A stretch of DNA of 64,000 nt, taken from positions 8,307-72,306 of the forward strand of contig DJYO01000025.1 in assembly GCA_002450155.1 (NCBI GenBank). Reading direction: 5' to 3'. Position 1 is the first letter of the stretch. Every line of letters begins with the position of its first letter. A program made the translations under genes and the position numbers. A model generated the notes under the pieces. It made no database searches. It was not told the DNA's origin and saw only the letters and a list, made by a program, of their open reading frames with translations. The DNA comes from Mageeibacillus sp. UBA6976 (GTDB lineage Bacteria; Bacillota; Clostridia; Saccharofermentanales; Saccharofermentanaceae). Positions 59,403 to 64,000 of the stretch are shown here, piece after piece.

Positions 59403-61899
59403 GGCTAAGCGTACAGTATACATAGCCTTGAGTATCGCAATAAACATAGCGGTAGCTGTATTTGTTGTGCTCCTGGTAAGCAAGACTGCCGTCGCAGCCA
59501 AGGGATCTGATACCATGTATCATATCTACAGGGGTGACTGGCTGCTTAATTCCATGGCAGCAGGTGACAGCTGGCCATTATATAACCCGGTATGGTACAA
59601 CGGCGTTGAGCTCATGCGTTACTGGCCGCCTCTTGCCGCATATACAATGGCTTTGAGCATATTGGCAGGAACACTGCTAAAACTTGACAGCATGGCTGTA
59701 TTCTCCGGATTTGCCGTATATTGCGGGATCATATACCTTGTCGGAGCCATATCCTGGAATGTGGCAGGCTACCTCAAAAAGAGGCCCTACACAGGGCTTT
59801 TCCTCGGGGTTCTATGGTTCTTTATGCCCCAGAGCATTTATGTTCTCTTTGGCGAGGGCAATCTCCCGAGAGCGCTCATAATGGCAGTATTCCCGCTGAT
59901 GTTCCATTACCTTAACAGTTTTCTCAAAGAAGGGGGCAAGTGGCAGTTTGTCATGATCGCAATAATGTTTACGGTCATGTGCTCAAGCCATGCCGGATAT
60001 ACAGGCATGGTGGCGATCGCGACCATCATGTACCTTGTTATCTACAGGCTCTGTGTCTTTACGGGTTCATCGCGCCTCCAAAGGGGCGGCAAGCGGGATC
60101 TTTTCGCCCTTGTCTCCATTGTTGCAGGATTCCTTATGTGCGGTATGTTCCTGTATCCGGCGCTTAACGGTGGACTCATGGCTAACCCCAATAACGATCA
60201 GACAGTAGTTAATTTCTTCCAGAGCATATTTATCTCACTCGATCCTGTGGGCAAGATCAAGGGTGGCTACACAGTATCCTACTTTGGCCTCATATCCTTC
60301 CTTACTGCCGTATTCGGCATCATCGCAGGCAAGAGACGTTCAAGGCCTGCCTTTATTACCGCGGTAGTGATAATCCTGCTCACGACGGAGACGGCATCCC
60401 CGGTAATAAGATCTCTTCCCGGCGGAAATCTCATGTGGATGCTCAGATTCTTCCAGATCGCCTCCACCATGATACTCTACGGCCTTCTGGAATGGGATAG
60501 CCTCAAGAAGCCTGCTGTAATCGTTGTCTCGGCTCTTCTTGCTTTGGATTGTCTTTGCTCCTACGATATGTTCAGTATGAACAAGAGCTACGATACTATG
60601 GAGGAATGTATCTCTTCCATAGCTGAAATAGCCCCCATCGAGAAGGCAAAGAACATGACTGTAAGCAGGTTTGCTCTTATGGATGGTGAGTTCCCTCTGG
60701 GTAATGGAGTATTCTATCTTACGGACTACAACGGCAGCGTAAATCAGGCATATGGTAAGGGCTGGGAAGCTGCCTCTGATTCCGGCACCATAGCAAGGAT
60801 AAACGAAGCTTTTGACATGGGTTACTACGACTTTATGTTTGACAGGCTCTTAGAGCTCGGATGCGACACCATAATGGTCAAACAGGACTCCGCAGTTACC
60901 TACCCCTATAACGAGGACCAGGCAGAGATAAGCGCCGGCAGATGTGGATATACCGAAGTCCTTACAGAGAACGGATACACCATATACCATCTGGATGAAG
61001 TGACCGGTACTTATGGCACGGTAAGCGAATTTGACGGAATTGCCATAGGGACCGGAGCTTACTACATAACCATGATATTCCCTTCTATAGATGAAGCTGA
61101 GAGCGAATACATAGACGACTTTACGGCAGATGAACTTGCAGAGAACGACATAATCTATCTGGACGGCTTTAGCTATCACGATGCCAAAGCAGCAGAAGAC
61201 CTAATAGAAGAAGCCTCTTTAAGAGGGACCAAGGTAGTTATCTTTGCAGACGGGATCCCGGAGAACAGGCACAGCAGGACGAAAAGGTTCCTGGGGGTAG
61301 AAGCACAGCCTATAACCTTCGATAACGGCTTCCCGCCACTGTTTACAAAAGATAGAGGCGTTACAGAGGTTGCCTTATTCCCTAACGAATACAGGCAGTG
61401 GGCAACGTGCTACATGAACGGCCTTGCTGAAGTTAAGGGCTGGTCTGAGATCCTGGGTGAGACGATACCTTTCTACGGTACGGGTGATAATGAGAACCTC
61501 ATATTCCTGGGATACAATCTCACATACTACTACAGCCTTACAAGAGACCGTAATGTAGGTGCCCTGCTATCTGAAATAATTCCTGAGACAGAGCGCGATC
61601 TTCCTGTAAGAAGCATCGTGCCTATCGATATAACTTATGCTCCAAATTCCATTACGGTGGATTCTCCCAGGGCAGGAGTTAACACCAGCATTGCAGAACA
61701 TGATATATTTGAAGGAGACTTCTATACACATAAACGAATGGTTTTTGTGGACGAAGGCAGGACCGTGATCAGGATGCACTATCCTCATATTGCAGGCAGC
61801 ATATTGATGAGCATATCAGGCATAGCGATCACTGCAGCAGGCTTTATACTTATTGGGAAGAGAAGAGATGAAGACAGTAATAATAATCCCGTCCCTTGA
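59392..61899 (+). CDS. PTPS-related GT-C-like membrane protein (PF10131-like)
   Basis: 835 residues from TTG 59392, SD TGGAGG at 59381-59386; the ATG at 59338 lies far inside the preceding gene. About 11 TM segments, acidic outer loop KGSDTMYHIYRGDW after TM1 and YWPPLAAYTM, which fit the 6-pyruvoyl-tetrahydropterin-synthase-related membrane family; a large outer domain and a last TM (about 805-828). GT-C-like; may transfer a lipid-linked sugar. Overlaps its neighbours by 11 and 32 bases. Confidence 0.82.
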   Translation: MENKAKRTVYIALSIAINIAVAVFVVLLVSKTAVAAKGSDTMYHIYRGDWLLNSMAAGDSWPLYNPVWYNGVELMRYWPPLAAYTMALSILAGTLLKLDSMAVFSGFAVYCGIIYLVGAISWNVAGYLKKRPYTGLFLGVLWFFMPQSIYVLFGEGNLPRALIMAVFPLMFHYLNSFLKEGGKWQFVMIAIMFTVMCSSHAGYTGMVAIATIMYLVIYRLCVFTGSSRLQRGGKRDLFALVSIVAGFLMCGMFLYPALNGGLMANPNNDQTVVNFFQSIFISLDPVGKIKGGYTVSYFGLISFLTAVFGIIAGKRRSRPAFITAVVIILLTTETASPVIRSLPGGNLMWMLRFFQIASTMILYGLLEWDSLKKPAVIVVSALLALDCLCSYDMFSMNKSYDTMEECISSIAEIAPIEKAKNMTVSRFALMDGEFPLGNGVFYLTDYNGSVNQAYGKGWEAASDSGTIARINEAFDMGYYDFMFDRLLELGCDTIMVKQDSAVTYPYNEDQAEISAGRCGYTEVLTENGYTIYHLDEVTGTYGTVSEFDGIAIGTGAYYITMIFPSIDEAESEYIDDFTADELAENDIIYLDGFSYHDAKAAEDLIEEASLRGTKVVIFADGIPENRHSRTKRFLGVEAQPITFDNGFPPLFTKDRGVTEVALFPNEYRQWATCYMNGLAEVKGWSEILGETIPFYGTGDNENLIFLGYNLTYYYSLTRDRNVGALLSEIIPETERDLPVRSIVPIDITYAPNSITVDSPRAGVNTSIAEHDIFEGDFYTHKRMVFVDEGRTVIRMHYPHIAGSILMSISGIAITAAGFILIGKRRDEDSNNNPVP

Positions 61900-62923
61900 T
61901 CCCGACGATAAGCTCATAGGCTATGTGGGCGAACTTATCGAGGCAGGGCAGAATAATATCCTTCTTATAGACGACGGCAGCAGCAAAGAGCGGCGTAAGT
62001 ATTTCGATGAGATAAGGGACAGATACGGGGTCAAGATCCTAACCCACCATATCAACATGGGTAAGGGAAGGGCTCTCAAAGATGCCTTTAACTATTGCCT
62101 GACCGAGATCCCCGAGTGCGAGGGTGTAATAACCGTTGATTCAGACGGACAGCATTCGGTCAAGGATGTGCTCCGTATGGCGGAGGACCTCGAAGAACAC
62201 AGAGACAGCCTTATCCTTGGCGCCAGGAATTTCAGGAAATCCAATGTTCCCTTTAAGAGTGAATATGGCAACAGGATCACCCGAAATATAGTTAAGCTCT
62301 TATACGGCGGCAATATAACGGATACGCAGACAGGTCTGAGAGCTCTGTCCTACGATATCCTGCCAAGCTTCCTTACTCTCGAAGGCGAGAGATTTGAGTA
62401 TGAGACAGGAATGCTGATAGAAGCACTGAGACAGCATATTCCCATAAGGGAAGTTGAGATCGAGACCATTTATATCGAAGAGAACAAGGGCTCTCACTTC
62501 AGACCCCTGCAGGACTCCTGGAAGATATATAAGCTCATACTCGGTACATTCCTTAAGTACTCAATAGTATCCCTGATATCAGCTGCTCTAGACCTCGGTA
62601 TATTCCACCTTATAGTGTCCCTTCTGAGCGGCGCCAAATTAGGAGAGATGGTATGGATCGCCACAGTGGGCGCCAGGATCGTATCCTCCCTGTTTAACTA
62701 CACCGCAAATAAGAATGTGGTCTTCGGATCAGGCAAGGGAGTGGCTACTTTGGTCAAGTATTACATACTCTGCATAGTTCAGATGTGTTTATCTGCCCTT
62801 TTGGTATGGCTCCTTGCAGGCGTAATAGGCCTTCCTAAAGTGCTTATCAAGGCAGTGGTAGACACTGTCCTGTTCTTCCTCAGCTTCAGGATCCAAAAAG
62901 CATGGGTATTCCGGGAGAAATAA
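61868..62923 (+). CDS. GT2 (DPM1-like) - GtrA fusion
   Basis: 351 residues from ATG 61868. GT2 domain (1-220; IIIPSLDPDDKL, VDSDGQHS, IDDGSS) of the polyprenyl-phosphate sugar synthase kind, followed by four TM segments (about 233-350) of the GtrA family (FNYTANKNVVF). It would make undecaprenyl-phosphate sugar and carry it across. Final gene of the XrtG operon; probably supplies the GT-C protein. Confidence 0.9.
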   Translation: MKTVIIIPSLDPDDKLIGYVGELIEAGQNNILLIDDGSSKERRKYFDEIRDRYGVKILTHHINMGKGRALKDAFNYCLTEIPECEGVITVDSDGQHSVKDVLRMAEDLEEHRDSLILGARNFRKSNVPFKSEYGNRITRNIVKLLYGGNITDTQTGLRALSYDILPSFLTLEGERFEYETGMLIEALRQHIPIREVEIETIYIEENKGSHFRPLQDSWKIYKLILGTFLKYSIVSLISAALDLGIFHLIVSLLSGAKLGEMVWIATVGARIVSSLFNYTANKNVVFGSGKGVATLVKYYILCIVQMCLSALLVWLLAGVIGLPKVLIKAVVDTVLFFLSFRIQKAWVFREK

Positions 62924-62943
62924 TCCACGGCATCCCCAATCTG

Positions 62944-62952
62944 TGATAAAAT
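62944..62952 (+). promoter_or_regulatory. Extended -10 promoter
   Basis: TGATAAAAT (TG, one base, TAAAAT) 38-46 bases upstream of the zinc-ribbon gene; no good -35. Confidence 0.45.
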
Positions 62953-62989
62953 CAAGCCACATTAACAATTTTGCAAGGAGGATATACCC

Positions 62990-63919
62990 ATGGCAAAATT
63001 TTGCTCCAATTGCGGCAAAGAACTAAAAGAAACAGATAAGTTCTGCATACAGTGCGGAACTCCGGTCAAAAAAGAAGAACCGGCACCTGCACCTGTAGAA
63101 GATACACCTGCAGAAGAACAGACTCCATCTCCTTCAGAAGAAGTTTCCGCAGAAGAGCCTGCTCCCGCACCTGCACCGGCTCCCGTTGATGAAACTCCAG
63201 CTCCGGCGCCTGCACCTGCACCGGCTCCGGCTCCTGTTGAAGAAACTCCAGCACCAGCGCCTGCACCTGCACCTGCACCTGCACCGGCTCCTGAGGCTGC
63301 TCCCGCAGCCGAGACCGCTCAGCCTAAGAGCGAACCGGTTAAGGCAGCAAAGCCTAAGAAGGAGAAGAAAAAGGGAGCAGGAGCGGTAATAGGTATCATT
63401 ATCGCTGTTATAGCTATAATTGGCCTTGTGATCGCAGCTATCTTTGTACTCCCTATGCTTGGCATCAGCCTTCCCTTCGGCAAGACAATGCTTGATGAGA
63501 TCGAAGCTCAGAAGCCCGCAGATCACGGTAAGTATTATGCTTACTACGATGACGATTTTGCAGATCTTGTAACTGACCAGACATGGTTTGCTGCAGACGA
63601 CACACTTAAGAAGGATGGAGTCTACTATTCTGATGCTGAATCACTGATGTTCATAATCGACCTGGACGAAGATGCAGAAGATGATTGCTACTATGCTTTC
63701 TATTACAGCGAAGACGACAACTTCACCTCTTCAGATCTCAAGAAGCCTGTTCTCACAGACGATGCGGAATTAGAGAATGACGGCTATCAGTCTTACTACC
63801 TTATTGAATACGATAAGAAGATAAGACCCGGACACTATGTAGTTATCGTTTACGACAGCAGCAAGTGCAAGACCGTTTACGCAGTAGCCTATTGCGAAGT
63901 TCTCGATAAGGAATCTTAA
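62990..63919 (+). CDS. Zinc-ribbon / long Pro-Ala repeat / single-TM protein
   Basis: 309 residues: zinc ribbon (C5, C8, C19, C22), a 90-residue Pro-Ala-Glu repeat region (about 25-112), a Lys-rich stretch, one TM (about 128-150) and an acidic outside domain of 155 residues (Asp- and Tyr-rich, DEDAEDDCYYAFYYSEDD). SD AAGGAGGATAT. Companion in layout to the protein at 53467. Function unknown. Confidence 0.8.
   Translation: MAKFCSNCGKELKETDKFCIQCGTPVKKEEPAPAPVEDTPAEEQTPSPSEEVSAEEPAPAPAPAPVDETPAPAPAPAPAPAPVEETPAPAPAPAPAPAPAPEAAPAAETAQPKSEPVKAAKPKKEKKKGAGAVIGIIIAVIAIIGLVIAAIFVLPMLGISLPFGKTMLDEIEAQKPADHGKYYAYYDDDFADLVTDQTWFAADDTLKKDGVYYSDAESLMFIIDLDEDAEDDCYYAFYYSEDDNFTSSDLKKPVLTDDAELENDGYQSYYLIEYDKKIRPGHYVVIVYDSSKCKTVYAVAYCEVLDKES
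63158..63300 (+). repeat. Intragenic Pro-Ala-Glu coding repeat
   Basis: Runs of CCTGCACCGGCT-type codons encode PAPAPAPVDETP and PAPAPAPAPVEETP units in near-tandem, separating the cytoplasmic ribbon from the membrane. Confidence 0.85.
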
Positions 63920-63946
63920 GCAACAGGCCCAATAAAGGCAAAGAAT

Positions 63947-63983
63947 AAGGGTTGCGGCAAATCGCTGCAACCCTTGTTTGTTG
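63947..63983 (+). terminator. Terminator after zinc-ribbon gene
   Basis: Twelve-base arms AAGGGTTGCGGC and GCTGCAACCCTT (one wobble), five-base loop, then GTTTGTTG. Confidence 0.7.
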
Positions 63984-64000
63984 TATGACGGGCATGCCCC

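Noticed and set aside
63066..63526. Overlapping frames in the Pro-Ala repeat
   Set aside because: Products of the repeat read in other frames; no start signals.

Overview
The window looks like a chromosome segment of a strictly anaerobic, Gram-positive, probably plant-fibre-degrading member of the Clostridia. The reasons are a trimeric [FeFe] hydrogenase operon, strong AAGGAGG-type ribosome sites, an anchored GH5 cellulase, Firmicutes-type exosortase (XrtG) genes and many zinc-ribbon and lipoprotein genes. A Saccharofermentans-like or related gut/rumen lineage would fit, but I cannot fix the genus from sequence alone.

Layout. 1-8.3 kb is core: the 3' part of a long coiled-coil gene, an EF-G paralogue, then hydC-hydB-hydA (NADH/ferredoxin-linked hydrogenase) ending at a clear terminator. 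8.3-13.0 kb is a four-gene leftward operon of membrane proteins with a DUF6765-like protein. 13.1-22.9 kb runs rightward: D-Ala-D-Ala ligase, dCMP deaminase, a surface module of a GH5 cellulase plus two membrane proteins sharing sequence elements, then SDR, SCP2-like, a sialate-esterase-like protein without its usual serine, and a CBS protein. tRNA-Thr(GGT) and tRNA-Ser(GGA) frame a leftward lipoprotein/AzlC-AzlD pair.

25-41 kb is more AT-rich accessory DNA downstream of tRNA-Ser: zinc-ribbon and lipoprotein genes, a CPBP protease, a Phd/ParE-type toxin-antitoxin pair coupled to a GNAT enzyme, a small AAA ATPase, an AraC-controlled esterase/CMD-cupin/flavodoxin group, a radical SAM gene with a long leader, and a TetR-led reductase/methyltransferase group. 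41-53 kb returns to mixed housekeeping: AKR, a coupled DUF3737-MalY-MBL operon, a diguanylate cyclase, an ABC exporter, a DUF3267 metalloprotease beside an IS200/IS605-like end, a HerA-like ATPase, a CAT-like acetyltransferase and small membrane proteins.

54.2-62.9 kb is the standout: one tightly coupled seven-gene operon with an exosortase XrtG, a secreted three-module protein with a C-terminal sorting tail, a processive GT2, a two-TM protein of unknown role, a cysteine-free 6-pyruvoyl-tetrahydropterin-synthase-like protein, a PTPS-related GT-C-like membrane protein, and a GT2-GtrA fusion. Together they suggest a system that sorts a surface protein and joins this to lipid-linked sugar transfer. 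It has been described computationally, and as far as I know its chemistry is not established. Zinc-ribbon/Pro-Ala-repeat membrane proteins flank it on both sides.
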